Below are positions 45,107 through 54,012 of a DNA stretch of 64,000 nucleotides, piece after piece. The DNA is taken from contig NZ_JRUQ01000032.1 in assembly GCF_000773975.1 (NCBI RefSeq), forward strand, positions 32,595 to 96,594. Reading direction: 5' to 3'. A program made the translations under genes and the position numbers. The notes beneath the pieces are model-generated. The model saw only the letters and a list, made by a program, of their open reading frames with translations. It was not told the DNA's origin and did no database searches. Source of the stretch: Erwinia typographi (lineage in GTDB: Bacteria; Pseudomonadota; Gammaproteobacteria; Enterobacterales; Enterobacteriaceae). Positions within the stretch are counted from its first letter, which is position 1. Every line of letters starts with the position of its first letter.

Positions 45107-45161
45107 GCTGCGCGCGTCACTTGGTTGTTGCTACGCGCCAACGCAAGTGACGCCGCGCAGC
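45107..45161. repeat. Long inverted repeat, oriT or recombination-site candidate
   Basis: The left arm at 45107-45123 (GCTGCGCGCGTCACTTG) pairs with the right arm at 45144-45161 over 17 bases with one single-base bulge; the loop is 20 bases and contains a smaller TTGG/CCAA repeat. Its size and asymmetric spacing resemble oriT or recombinase-binding inverted repeats. Function inferred from form and from the neighbouring integrase and transfer genes. Confidence 0.5.
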
Positions 45162-45361
45162 TTCTGCCTGTATTTGCGAGGTACGTTCGTCGCCAAATGT
45201 TCCAAATGGCGGAAACGATCACGCAAACTGGCCGTGCGCTGTAGCTAGTATCGATGAGATGAAGTTGATTGAACCGTAGTGAAGTGATGGAAACCTTGGA
45301 CGTTGCTTTTGCCCGCTACTTGCAAAGGTTGAGTAGCTTTGCCGGTTATCCCGGATGCAGC

Positions 45362-45477
45362 CGCCAAATGGCGTTTCTCACAGGCTGCTGAAACTTTCGC
45401 TGATGACCGCCGCTGGGGTGCCCCTTTCAGGTCATGAGGGCTTTGTTGGTTGCGTAAACAACTATGGCAACAAGCCC
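45362..45477 (+). ncRNA. Candidate structured RNA of three stem-loops
   Basis: Three consecutive stems: CGCCA/TGGCG (45362-45373), ATGACC/GGTCAT (45403-45408 with 45430-45435, inner GGGG/CCCC at 45415-45418 and 45421-45424), and GGGCTTTGTTG/CAACAAGCCC (45438-45448 with 45468-45477, one bulge). No T-run follows. Strand is not determined; plus is shown arbitrarily. Confidence 0.4.
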
Positions 45478-45578
45478 AAACTATCAACATTGCATTTGAC
45501 GGTCAACAGGCGATATAGGTTGCATCATCATGTATTGGGATTAGACTTTGACATATACATTCTGGAATTGAGGCAATC

Positions 45579-45896
45579 GTGCGCATTCAAAATCGGCATT
45601 TCAGAGGTAAACTTAAAACGATTAAGAGTAAACTTCCTGCTTCGACTAGCAGTAGAGTTCTCCTCGCCTGTATTGTTTTGGCTTTTGCAATTTTTCTTTT
45701 CTACAATCTTTCAGGAATTATATTAATCGTCGCAGCTATTGTTCTCGGTGCTTTAATTTACGGTAATACCGAAAGCCACGTTACGGAGCACAATAGTACC
45801 GTTTTTGACGATGACGATGAGCCGCGAGGGGATGGTTATCGTGATGGGCCAGAAGGATATGGGTATTATTCAGGTGGCGTGAGAGATGATGATTAA
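45579..45896 (+). CDS. Small membrane protein with acidic tail
   Basis: A 105-aa protein starting at GTG behind GAATTGAGGCAATC. A basic N-terminus (residues 1-25), a hydrophobic stretch that can form two helices (RVLLACIVLAFAIFLFYNL and GIILIVAAIVLGALIYG, residues 26-62), then an acidic, glycine/tyrosine-rich tail (FDDDDEPRGDGYRDGPEGYG). No family recognised. It is on the opposite strand to the transfer genes, between the integrase and traG-like gene. Confidence 0.55.
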   Translation: MRIQNRHFRGKLKTIKSKLPASTSSRVLLACIVLAFAIFLFYNLSGIILIVAAIVLGALIYGNTESHVTEHNSTVFDDDDEPRGDGYRDGPEGYGYYSGGVRDDD

Positions 45897-45979
45897 GATT
45901 AACCTGTTAATTAACGCGTTGCCTTTATCGTTTTAATTAGCCCAAGAGTGAATTCGGCGCATCCGTTGCGCCTTCCATT

Positions 45980-47488
45980 TCATCCTATTCTACCACCTAT
46001 TTTTTCTCCGACTTTTCCAGCAGCAGACTGAGTTGATTTCACGCCTGAGCTCATTGCATCGGCCAAACCGCCAACTCTAATTCCAGCCCAAGAAAATGCA
46101 GTCACCCACAGCATGGGTAAGAAAATAAACATCGCGCCCATTACAAAGTTCATAATCAAATCGTCAGAGCTATTCTGGAATCCAGCCGCATTCCAGCGAC
46201 TATGCGTATCTGAACTATAAAGCGCTTCCATCAACCAGCTGTCGAGCCAGCGCGCCAGTTCCCACCAGAACGTCAGGAAATTAAGCGCGAACACCACAAA
46301 GCTGACAGTAATAACGGTTTTGAACTCATAACTACCGAACGCTAATATCAATGGCAGCATTACGTAAATGGCCATCAGTAATAAGGCCTGAACCATCGGT
46401 AATGCCTGGCGCATCGCATCAAATGCCGGGAACGCTGCCAAACTACCCAATGACATCCCCGCAATACTGCCGAGTCGGCTGGCGGAGTTATCAAGTGTGA
46501 AGTCGGCATTGCCGCCATAACCGGCATAGGTGCGGCCATTCTGCGACACGGTCAAACTTTCGGGGCTCACCAGGCGGCGAACAATGCTTTCTTTATATTC
46601 CGCGTTGTCCTTGCCCATCATTTTTAGTGCTGCAGACATGCGCAGCCACATGCCGGGTGAAGCCTGATCGACTACGCGCGCCTCAAGCCCGGTATCGGCG
46701 CTGGACCACCATTCGCGGCAGGTTGGATAACCACCACGACCGGTGTCAGGTCTGCCGCTGTCGCGGCTTTCGTTCCACGGGAATGATGCGCGTGGCGTCT
46801 TGGATTGCAGTTGATCGTAATAACCGCTGCCGTTCAAAAAAGTGTTGCTGCCCAGCCACTCAACATCGCGCAGCGCATCCTCCTCTTTCGTTTGTCCCTG
46901 ATCCTGCTGCTTCCACAGGTAAAGCGCCAGCGCATAGCAATCGTTGGTGAAATCCTGCAGCTCGGCGGCGAGCGCCGGATTGCTGATGCGAGTATGCTGC
47001 ACCTCAAAGCGCAGCTGGCGTAAATCCGGGCGGCAGGGAATTGTGGCCACAGCTGCCTGAGTGATGCCTTTGGATAATTTGTGCATCAGCACCCACCAAA
47101 TTGGCGCTGCTGCCGTTTGCCCATCCATGCTGCTGATGATCGTCGAGTAGCCGCTTTCATCCGGCGCTTTTGGCGTCCAGGTGCCGCAGCTCTTGGAGCG
47201 GGATTCATCGTATTGAATGCTGTCGAGGCTGACATTGATGATAGGCAGGCAGCAAACCAGCATGACGAAAAACGCGCTGTAGAGCGCGTTCTCGATGCGT
47301 GGCAGTGACAGCTTACCTTTGTTGCCCTCGTCATCACCTTCCTCGCGCACCTTGAGCCAGATCCCCACCACTTTGAATATCAGCGGCACTGCAAACAGAC
47401 CAGTGGATATCAGCAGACCCCAGATGCCGTTATTGATGATCCAACCCAGTAGGGTAAGAAAGAACTCCAGATAGCTGTTCGTGCTCAT
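45980..47488 (-). CDS. TraG N-terminal domain conjugation protein
   Basis: A 502-aa inner-membrane protein with a TraG_N domain (PF07916), thought to take part in mating-pair formation and stabilisation. Helices near the N-terminus (FFLTLLGWIINNGIWGLL), residues 85-105 and in the C-terminal half (MVQALLLMAIYVMLPLIL, VSFVVFALNFLTFWW, MGAMFIFLPMLWVTAF). The start at 47488 follows AGGAGGCCACTG and overlaps the preceding gene's stop. Shorter than F TraG, without the long C-terminal periplasmic part, as in MPF_G elements. Confidence 0.87.
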   Translation of the reverse strand: MSTNSYLEFFLTLLGWIINNGIWGLLISTGLFAVPLIFKVVGIWLKVREEGDDEGNKGKLSLPRIENALYSAFFVMLVCCLPIINVSLDSIQYDESRSKSCGTWTPKAPDESGYSTIISSMDGQTAAAPIWWVLMHKLSKGITQAAVATIPCRPDLRQLRFEVQHTRISNPALAAELQDFTNDCYALALYLWKQQDQGQTKEEDALRDVEWLGSNTFLNGSGYYDQLQSKTPRASFPWNESRDSGRPDTGRGGYPTCREWWSSADTGLEARVVDQASPGMWLRMSAALKMMGKDNAEYKESIVRRLVSPESLTVSQNGRTYAGYGGNADFTLDNSASRLGSIAGMSLGSLAAFPAFDAMRQALPMVQALLLMAIYVMLPLILAFGSYEFKTVITVSFVVFALNFLTFWWELARWLDSWLMEALYSSDTHSRWNAAGFQNSSDDLIMNFVMGAMFIFLPMLWVTAFSWAGIRVGGLADAMSSGVKSTQSAAGKVGEKIGGRIG

Positions 47489-47808
47489 CAGTGGCCTCCT
47501 GTTGTGGAGTACAGCGCCCATTCCATGACGACGATATAGAGCGTGCCAATGCTGCAGATACGCAGAATCATGCGACGCCAGGCAGGATCTGATTTCTTCA
47601 ATTGCCAGCATTGATAGGCGAAGTAAGCGGTTACTGCATAAATCACCAGCCGCCATATCAGCCAGGCTATCCAGGTTTTATCAAACCAGCGCATGAGATG
47701 CGTAAGTGCTTCAGGTGATTTACTGGCAGACCAGAACAATGCCAGAGTGATGCAGACTATTGCGGTGAGCGTTAACAGCCATGCGAAAACCTTCAAAAAT
47801 TTACGCAT
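47488..47808 (-). CDS. Small conjugation-cluster membrane protein
   Basis: A 106-aa protein with three hydrophobic segments (FAWLLTLTAIVCITLALFW, WLIWRLVIYAVTAYFAYQ and ICSIGTLYIVVMEWALY). It starts behind GGAGGAGTGAG and is wedged between the PFL_4711-type and TraG-like genes with one-base spacing, so it belongs to the transfer operon. No named family recognised. Confidence 0.7.
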   Translation of the reverse strand: MRKFLKVFAWLLTLTAIVCITLALFWSASKSPEALTHLMRWFDKTWIAWLIWRLVIYAVTAYFAYQCWQLKKSDPAWRRMILRICSIGTLYIVVMEWALYSTTGGH

Positions 47809-47809
47809 C

Positions 47810-49225
47810 TCACTCCTCCCCGGATGGCGCAGAAAGCTGATTGAAACGCGAATCAGTATTTTCATGCGGCTGGCGCTGCGGGTTCGTTGTGGCGCGATTG
47901 TTCTCGCGATCGATAATGGTTAGCACGGAGTTGCGCGCCAGCTCGCGCTTGAGTTCCATTTCGTTCTTGAGGGCAGTGATTTCCCGATCGAGCGATTCAA
48001 CGCGACGATCGCCCTCCTGCAGTGCTTCTGGCATTGCCGCTGCATTCGGCTCCGATTGACCGGTCACAATCATGCGGCGCATCAGCAACGCGGTTTCAAC
48101 CGTGTCAGCCATTGCCAGTTCACCCGCCAGGCGGCCAACCAGCGCCGCGTTGTCCGGGTCGCGCTGCAGCGCTTTGATTACGCCGCTGGTGATCGCAAGG
48201 CTGCCGGTGCGCAGTTTCGCCAGATTCTCGGCATTGGGTTTCTCCGCGCCGTTAACCAGTTTCACCAGTTGCTCGCCATTGATGCGTGTAGCTTCTTCCA
48301 GCATGGGCGAAAAGCCGGTTCCGGCGACGCTGGCGCCCGGTTGCTGATCGATATCGCCATCGGTGCATTGTGCGGCATCTTTACAGGTGCGAATCGAGCG
48401 ATCGCCCAGCACTTTAACCACTGCTGCTGCAGCTTCTTCAGAGTTAGCAAATTTGCCACAGCTGCCGCCACTGCAACTGTCACCCGTCACGCTGCCAGTG
48501 CTGGTAACAGCCAGGTTGTTCATCATGTTGTAGCCCGCAGCGGTGAGGTCATGAGTCGGGCGAATCGCGCGCTGGCCGCGACCACCGCGTTTTTCACCGC
48601 CGACCCAGTTGCTGCCTGACTCACCCGTCACTTTTTCACCGGCATCGTTTACGCGAATTGCGTCTACGTCGCCGCTGTTCACCAGCTTCTTGTACTCATC
48701 CATCGCGGCTTGCTGCGTCCATTTGCTGGAGTCCGAGAAATCCACCATGCGTTTGGCCATGTTCTGGCAGTTGAGCTGCGCCTTGTCGAACGCCACATTT
48801 GCCTGCAGCACACCGTTGGTGAGCATCTCATACAGACCGGGATTGGCGCGTTGGATCACCATCGCTGGCAAACTGGCCACTGCGCCAGTTGCACCCTGAA
48901 CCACATCGCCCATCAGGTTTTTGAAACCGTTGGTCATACCGTTGAGCTGATTGCCCACGGTAGTTTTGAGGTCGAAGTTGCCGCACTGCAGATCTGAGCT
49001 CCAGCCAACATCCAGCCCCAATTTCTGCATGTTGCTGCGCGTGGCTGGCTGAGAGATCACCGAACCGCCGCCAAGGGTATAGAACAGCTTGTCGGACACC
49101 GCGCCGCTGGCGCTTTTGCCGTAGCCCATGCTGCTGTCCTGCACCTGCGGCAGCGAAACATCAAGTGCCTGCGCGCTGGTAGCAATCAACAATGCAGACG
49201 CGGCGAATGAAAAACGAGGGATCAT
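47810..49225 (-). CDS. ICE protein, PFL_4711 family (TraH-like)
   Basis: A 471-aa exported protein of the integrating-conjugative-element PFL_4711 (TIGR03755) type. Signal peptide MIPRFSFAASALLIATSAQA. Seen: LFYTLGGGSVISQPATRSNM, LQCGNFDLKTTVGNQLNGMTNGFK, a cysteine-rich middle (TGDSCSGGSCGKF, CKDAAQC) and a coiled-coil C-terminus (VESLDREITALKNEMELKREL). By position it corresponds to TraH of the F system, an outer-membrane core factor. It overlaps the PFL_4710-type gene by 4 bases. Confidence 0.85.
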   Translation of the reverse strand: MIPRFSFAASALLIATSAQALDVSLPQVQDSSMGYGKSASGAVSDKLFYTLGGGSVISQPATRSNMQKLGLDVGWSSDLQCGNFDLKTTVGNQLNGMTNGFKNLMGDVVQGATGAVASLPAMVIQRANPGLYEMLTNGVLQANVAFDKAQLNCQNMAKRMVDFSDSSKWTQQAAMDEYKKLVNSGDVDAIRVNDAGEKVTGESGSNWVGGEKRGGRGQRAIRPTHDLTAAGYNMMNNLAVTSTGSVTGDSCSGGSCGKFANSEEAAAAVVKVLGDRSIRTCKDAAQCTDGDIDQQPGASVAGTGFSPMLEEATRINGEQLVKLVNGAEKPNAENLAKLRTGSLAITSGVIKALQRDPDNAALVGRLAGELAMADTVETALLMRRMIVTGQSEPNAAAMPEALQEGDRRVESLDREITALKNEMELKRELARNSVLTIIDRENNRATTNPQRQPHENTDSRFNQLSAPSGEE

Positions 49226-50184
49226 GATTCACCTCCAAAGTCAGTGCTGTAGAGGAAGGTCTGGCCGCGTCGCTGACAGCAGCTGTATGGCTGCCAGAGT
49301 GCAAAGGCTTCATTACCATCAACGGCTGGCGTGAAATTGCCATCCGGGAAAACCGCGCAGCTTTCACTGAGCTGCGGAGACAACCGCTGCCATTTGTGGT
49401 TCTTGAGTCCGGTGTTTTCCTCAACCGGTCCGGGCGGCCAGTAGCCAGGGGAAGGATTGCCTTTCAGGGTTTGATAGACGTGCGGCTGCCCGGTGCGGGT
49501 GATGATGTCGGCAACTCGCTGCGCCACCACAGCGGCGGCTTTGTCGTCATCGGTCTGCGTGACAAAGCCCGATCGTGGATAGACGTTGCTCCACATGTTG
49601 GCCGTTGACTGGCTGCCAATCTCGCGCATGCCTGGTACCAGTGCTTCCGGGTAAAGCGATTCCGGTGTGCCGCTGCGCCATGCCAGCGTATCGAGCGTGC
49701 TGAGGAAGTAAGGATTCAGCGGCGTTGCCGCGCTCTCACAGGAATAGCCCGAAATACTGCCGCCGATTAGCGATGTCGCTGGATGGCCAATCGCGTCGGC
49801 GTATTTGAAATGCAGATTGGTTTTACGTTTACCCTGTGCTTTAAGTTCCTCATTAACGCCACCGGCTGGCACGCCATACATGCCGTTTTCGAGCCCGCCA
49901 GCCGTCTGGCTGACGAACGCCATTTCCTTCCAGGGATTCGCGCCGGGTTGTGCATATACCGACACCACGGCTTCTGGGATGAAGTGCGTTACTTTGACCG
50001 AAGTACGTACCTTGCAGCCCCACGGCGTGCAGAAAAGCCAGTAACAGATGCCGCTGACGCGCCAGCTGATGCAGGATGGAGAAACCGCGCTTGCGATGAT
50101 CTGCGCGCTGGTGATCGCCGATTCGGCTACCGGTTGCATAGCGGCGAACAGCAGCGCGGTAGTTGCCAGCTTCGCGCGCGTCAT
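49222..50184 (-). CDS. ICE protein, PFL_4710 family (TraU-like)
   Basis: A 320-aa exported protein of the PFL_4710 (TIGR03756) type, similar in layout to TraU. Signal peptide ends near AESA; then SPSCISWRVSGICYWLFCTPWGCKV, a cysteine-rich segment characteristic of TraU, and a C-terminal FALWQPYSCCQRRGQTFLY. Periplasmic role in mating-pair formation. Overlaps both neighbours by 4 bases. Confidence 0.87.
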   Translation of the reverse strand: MTRAKLATTALLFAAMQPVAESAITSAQIIASAVSPSCISWRVSGICYWLFCTPWGCKVRTSVKVTHFIPEAVVSVYAQPGANPWKEMAFVSQTAGGLENGMYGVPAGGVNEELKAQGKRKTNLHFKYADAIGHPATSLIGGSISGYSCESAATPLNPYFLSTLDTLAWRSGTPESLYPEALVPGMREIGSQSTANMWSNVYPRSGFVTQTDDDKAAAVVAQRVADIITRTGQPHVYQTLKGNPSPGYWPPGPVEENTGLKNHKWQRLSPQLSESCAVFPDGNFTPAVDGNEAFALWQPYSCCQRRGQTFLYSTDFGGES

Positions 50185-50573
50185 GGATGGCCACCTTGCG
50201 CCCGGATGTTCTTAGCCAGATCCACATCGGTGGTGCCATAAACCACGTCCACGTCGTCGAAGACCACCGCTGGATATTTTTCTATGCCAAGCTTCCACGC
50301 AGCAATAACGCCGCGCCAGGCTTCCACTAATTGCTGCTGTTGATCCGCGCTCATGCGCTGCAGACCGCTTTTGGCCGTCTGCGCAGCGGCTTCCGGATTT
50401 CCGCTGAGCTGGCCAAACATCGCATTTTGCTGCTGGTCAGGTGCATCGAGAAACACCATGCGTGTATCGGCGTCAGCATTAATGGCTGGATGGCCGACTG
50501 TAGTGAAAACGGTAACGGCGGCAAAACCGGGAGATATTGAGCAAAGGAAAAAGAGTGGGATCAGCGACTTCAT
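50181..50573 (-). CDS. ICE protein, PFL_4709 family
   Basis: A 130-aa exported protein of the TIGR03757 (PFL_4709) type. Signal peptide MKSLIPLFFLCSISPGFAA, then VTVFTTVGHPAI, RMVFLDAP and YPAVVFDDVDVVYGTTDVDLA, which resembles TrbC/TraW-like periplasmic proteins. Start at 50573 behind GGAGTAAGTCTG; a longer frame from 50696 is rejected. It is the first of the PFL_4709-4710-4711 group and has a structured leader. Confidence 0.83.
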   Translation of the reverse strand: MKSLIPLFFLCSISPGFAAVTVFTTVGHPAINADADTRMVFLDAPDQQQNAMFGQLSGNPEAAAQTAKSGLQRMSADQQQQLVEAWRGVIAAWKLGIEKYPAVVFDDVDVVYGTTDVDLAKNIRAQGGHP

Positions 50574-50670
50574 CAGACTTACTCCACAAAATGAGAGAAG
50601 CCCTAACGGTGCGCTGGATGCGAGTCGAGTACAGCAAACAACTCTGTGTCGGATATCGGGAATTAAATAT

Positions 50671-50729
50671 CCCCGACCCGAAGGGGTGCAGAACAACTAC
50701 GCCAGGTAGGTGTAACCTTTGGGTCGGGG
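50671..50729 (-). promoter_or_regulatory. Structured leader upstream of the PFL_4709-type gene
   Basis: A 9-bp perfect inverted repeat (CCCCGACCC at 50671-50679 and GGGTCGGGG at 50721-50729) with a 41-base loop, flanked by a second near-palindrome (GGGAAT...ATATCCC). It lies 100-155 bases ahead of the first gene of this sub-operon. Confidence 0.45.
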
Positions 50730-50790
50730 ACGGTGGAGACTATGCAAATTTTGGCACAGCTTCACAAGCAAGAGTGCTCCGAAACAGGCC

Positions 50791-51195
50791 TCATTTCATG
50801 TCTTTTGATGAGAGTTTATGCGCCAGATAAAGTTGGAGATAAAGCAGATCTGCTGCGTCTACAACTGTCATGTACCAGCGCGGATGATGATAGTCATCTT
50901 CCGTTGGCCAACTCAGGTGGCTATTCACTGTAATCAGCAGGTCAATCGAGCTGCACAGCTTACCTTTGAAGTGCAGCGCAAGGCATGAATGGCTACCAAC
51001 GCGCTGCGGATGGCTGGTGATATGCACGGGCGGATTAACGCGCGTACGAATCTCATCGTATAGCCTGTCCAATAATGTCAGATCGCTCATCAGGATTTCA
51101 GGTTCACCCTGCGGCATCAGAGTAAAAAGCGTGCGTGCAGCATGCCGGGAAATTGCTTTGGTAATGCGGGGTACGGGATATTTTAGTTTTAACAT
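50791..51195 (-). CDS. Hypothetical protein in the transfer cluster
   Basis: A 134-aa soluble protein, MLKLKYPVPRITKAISRHAA at the start, directly after traC (12-base gap) on the same strand. No named family recognised. It contains VHITSHPQRVGSHSCLALHF and DDYHHPRWYMTVVDAADLLYL. Such a place, between traC and PFL_4709, often carries accessory genes in MPF_G elements. Confidence 0.6.
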   Translation of the reverse strand: MLKLKYPVPRITKAISRHAARTLFTLMPQGEPEILMSDLTLLDRLYDEIRTRVNPPVHITSHPQRVGSHSCLALHFKGKLCSSIDLLITVNSHLSWPTEDDYHHPRWYMTVVDAADLLYLQLYLAHKLSSKDMK

Positions 51196-51207
51196 ACGGC
51201 TCCCTGA

Positions 51208-54012
51208 TTAAACGGCGGCAGACTTGAGGCCGCGCGCCGCATCGAGCTGGAGGGCAACGATCACTGCAGCTTCAAGCTCGCTACAGTTGTGCTCTTTCAT
51301 CAACTTACGGCGTTCGGCTTTTTCCTCTTTCTCGGTCATGCCAAGAGCAAGGTAGAGGCTGGGCGGCACTGCCCGAAACAGCGCTTCGGTTTTCTTCGAA
51401 AGCACCACGCCTTCGGTATAGCAGCGCGGCAGCTTACTGGCAGAAAGCAGCACCGATTTTTGCTCATCGCTCAGCTTCTTAAAGCGCGCAATTTGCTCCA
51501 CTTCATCAGGCGGCATCGTCAGGCAAAGCCACCATTCAGCCATGTTCAGCATCTTCTCGGCGATGTCCGGGTAATCCGCCAGGTTCTGCGTGGCCATCCA
51601 CAGCCATGCACCGAGCTTACGCCACATCTTGACCACTTTGGTCATGTACGGAGACAGCAGCGGATTAGTGGTGGTGATGTGCGCTTCATCGATGGCAAAG
51701 ACGATTTCACGGTCGAGATACTGATCGCGCTCGGCGATGTTATTGATGGTGTTCACCAGGGAAACCATCGCCAACGCCATCTGCGCACCATAGTTCTCGC
51801 GCGCCAGCGTGCCGAGATCGATAAGGGTTACATCTGCCTCTGGCCAAGGCGTGCCGGGACGGTTGAACAGTTCGCCTTCGAAGCCGCTGGTAAACATCGA
51901 CATCGCACCTGCCATTTCATCGGCACGCGCGCGACGGCGCTCGGTCAGAAGCGGCTGGCCGCTGCTGTCCACGCTGTTATCACGCGCAATGGCAAACAGC
52001 GCGGTCTGCAGGTCTTCTGCAATCATCTGGCGCGATTCGTCGTAGCTGGTTTGCGCAGCCATCATGATGGCTTCACGGATCAGGCCACGGTCAGAGCGCG
52101 TTAACCGCTCCTCTTCGCGCTTTTCGCCGCCAGTGATCATCATACGCGCGGCGATCTCCATTTCACCGAGGATGTCGCGCTGTTCATCACCGTCGTCTTC
52201 ATCGGCGTCCGGGATGTCGGCTTCGTTGAGCTGCAGCTGCTCAGGCTTGAGATCGAGCAACTGATGCGCGTCGGCGAACAGTGCCAGGCTTACGCCGCAG
52301 CCGGGACGGATGCCGATTTTATTCACCGTTAGGCCAAGGCTTTCGCAATAGTCGGCATACAGGCCAAACGAGTTGCCAGCTTCGGCAATAAATAGCCGTG
52401 GGCGATGAATGGCCATCAACTGGGATAGCGTAGCGCACAGCGTGGCCGACTTGCCCGCGCCGGTTGGTCCGAAAAGCAGCATGTGTGCGTTCTGCGTGCG
52501 GTCCTGTTTGTTCATCGGGTCGAAGGTCAGCGGTTCACCGCCGCGATTGAAGAAGCTGAAGCCGGGATGACCGCTGCCGGTGGCACGGCCTGTTACCGGC
52601 AGCAAACCCGCCAGATGCTGCACCCACGTCAGGCGCGTATACCAGTGGCGGCGATCCTTCTGCGGGTTGAAGCACATCGGTAGCGCGCGCAGCCAGGTAT
52701 TCAGCGGTGACACGTTGTATTCGGGACGCACCGGCTGCAGGCCAGAGGTCAGCAGCACCGCCGACATGTTTTGCTGGCGTCGGTTGAGGTCGGCCAGATC
52801 GTCGCCGCGCAGCATGAACGTCAGCGCGCCGCGATACAGCTTATGGCGGCGGCCAAGATACTCTTTCACTTCGCGCACATCCTCACGCACGCGCCCGGAT
52901 TCGGTGTTTTCACCCACGGCGTTTTTGGCCAGCTTAATAAAGTCGTTTTCCAGCACGTCCTGCGGCTGGGAAACGATGGTCAGTGAAACCACAGTGCCTT
53001 CAGGCAGCAGATCCATCAATGCGTTGATATGCTCGCCGCGCGCCATTTCACCGGTCAGCATGCCGGGTTCAGGCGGGCGGCGCAGACGTTCGATGGCAAT
53101 CGCGCGATGCGGTTTGTCATCGAACCACCACACGCCGTTTTCGATGTCTGAGCGCGGCGGCGTGTACCACAGCGTTTCGGCAAAATCGTTGGTCATCGGT
53201 AGCTCGCCAGCTTCAACATCATGATGCTTCGCGGCGGCGTAAAACGCTTCTTTGCTCAGGCCGTGCTGCGGATCAGGATTAAACAGGCGCAGCAACCATT
53301 CATGGATTTGCGCGCCGGTCTGGCGTTGGCACGCAACGCCAGATGCGCCGAGCGATGCTGCCAGCCGGTCACAAACCTGATTCAACATTGTGACGGGCGG
53401 CAGCGCGTGAACATCTTTCACACCTTTGGCGGCACCTGGCACCCAGCGATAAATCACCATGCGCGTGCGGCGCTGCTGCCCGCGCCACGGCTGGCCAGTG
53501 ACCAGCGTGTCGCGGAATAACCCCGTTGGAATGGCGATGTCCTGCAAATGGCGCTCGGTTTCACCCAGCCAGGCATTGGTAAATTCCGTACCGCGCGCCC
53601 ACGGTTTTACATACTCTTTGACCGTGTTCAGATAGGGCGATGGATCGTCTTCATCCTGACAAAAGAACTGCACCACCCACGGCGAAATATCATCTTCTTC
53701 CAGACTGTCCTGCAGCGCATCTTCAACCTGATCGCGGATTTCCTCCAGGCGCGCGGCGGTGCGACCCTCGGATGAAATCGGCGTGATGGTATAAACCGCG
53801 CCGACTGAAACGCCGTCATCAAGCAGCAGGCATTTATCTTCCGGCAGATATTCGGCCCACGGCAGGTAATCAATGATGGAAGGTTTGGCGTGATACAGCG
53901 CCGCTTCATCCTGCACCGTCATTTTGCCGGGGCGCGGAAGTGGCTGCGGTTGGCTGCTTTCAGGGATGTTGCTGGCTTCTGAGGCGGGCTTTTTAAACAG
54001 GGAAAACATCAT
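51208..54012 (-). CDS. TraC/VirB4-type conjugation ATPase (PFL_4706 family)
   Basis: The 934-aa ATPase that energises the type IV secretion apparatus, of the TIGR03744 type. Walker A LLFGPTGAGKSATL (about residue 512), Walker B-region REIVFAIDEAHI (about residue 770), and WLWMATQNLADYPDIAEKML after it, typical of VirB4/TraC. The N-terminal half (SIIDYLPWAEYLPEDKCLLLDD) is the TraC domain. It starts at TAATGATG, overlapping the lipoprotein stop. Complete, with no frameshift seen. Confidence 0.94.
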   Translation of the reverse strand: MMFSLFKKPASEASNIPESSQPQPLPRPGKMTVQDEAALYHAKPSIIDYLPWAEYLPEDKCLLLDDGVSVGAVYTITPISSEGRTAARLEEIRDQVEDALQDSLEEDDISPWVVQFFCQDEDDPSPYLNTVKEYVKPWARGTEFTNAWLGETERHLQDIAIPTGLFRDTLVTGQPWRGQQRRTRMVIYRWVPGAAKGVKDVHALPPVTMLNQVCDRLAASLGASGVACQRQTGAQIHEWLLRLFNPDPQHGLSKEAFYAAAKHHDVEAGELPMTNDFAETLWYTPPRSDIENGVWWFDDKPHRAIAIERLRRPPEPGMLTGEMARGEHINALMDLLPEGTVVSLTIVSQPQDVLENDFIKLAKNAVGENTESGRVREDVREVKEYLGRRHKLYRGALTFMLRGDDLADLNRRQQNMSAVLLTSGLQPVRPEYNVSPLNTWLRALPMCFNPQKDRRHWYTRLTWVQHLAGLLPVTGRATGSGHPGFSFFNRGGEPLTFDPMNKQDRTQNAHMLLFGPTGAGKSATLCATLSQLMAIHRPRLFIAEAGNSFGLYADYCESLGLTVNKIGIRPGCGVSLALFADAHQLLDLKPEQLQLNEADIPDADEDDGDEQRDILGEMEIAARMMITGGEKREEERLTRSDRGLIREAIMMAAQTSYDESRQMIAEDLQTALFAIARDNSVDSSGQPLLTERRRARADEMAGAMSMFTSGFEGELFNRPGTPWPEADVTLIDLGTLARENYGAQMALAMVSLVNTINNIAERDQYLDREIVFAIDEAHITTTNPLLSPYMTKVVKMWRKLGAWLWMATQNLADYPDIAEKMLNMAEWWLCLTMPPDEVEQIARFKKLSDEQKSVLLSASKLPRCYTEGVVLSKKTEALFRAVPPSLYLALGMTEKEEKAERRKLMKEHNCSELEAAVIVALQLDAARGLKSAAV

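Larger units (their letters stand above)
44765..45578. other. 814-base structured non-coding region
   Basis: No supported protein gene. It contains several strong inverted repeats: CGTCAG-N5-CTGACG near 44939-44955; a 17/18-base repeat at 45107-45161; and a tight series of hairpins at 45362-45477. It may hold an oriT, a recombination site or a structured RNA. Confidence 0.55.

Noticed and set aside
45245..45490. 81-codon minus-strand frame
   Set aside because: Lies over the hairpin series; the apparent protein follows the stem sequences and is more likely an RNA or DNA element.
45355..45726. 123-codon plus-strand frame
   Set aside because: It overlaps the better supported small membrane gene (45579-45896) in another frame and covers the structured hairpin region; no ribosome site.
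52580..53224. 214-codon plus-strand frame inside traC
   Set aside because: Antisense to the intact traC ATPase; serine/arginine-rich product typical of a shadow frame.
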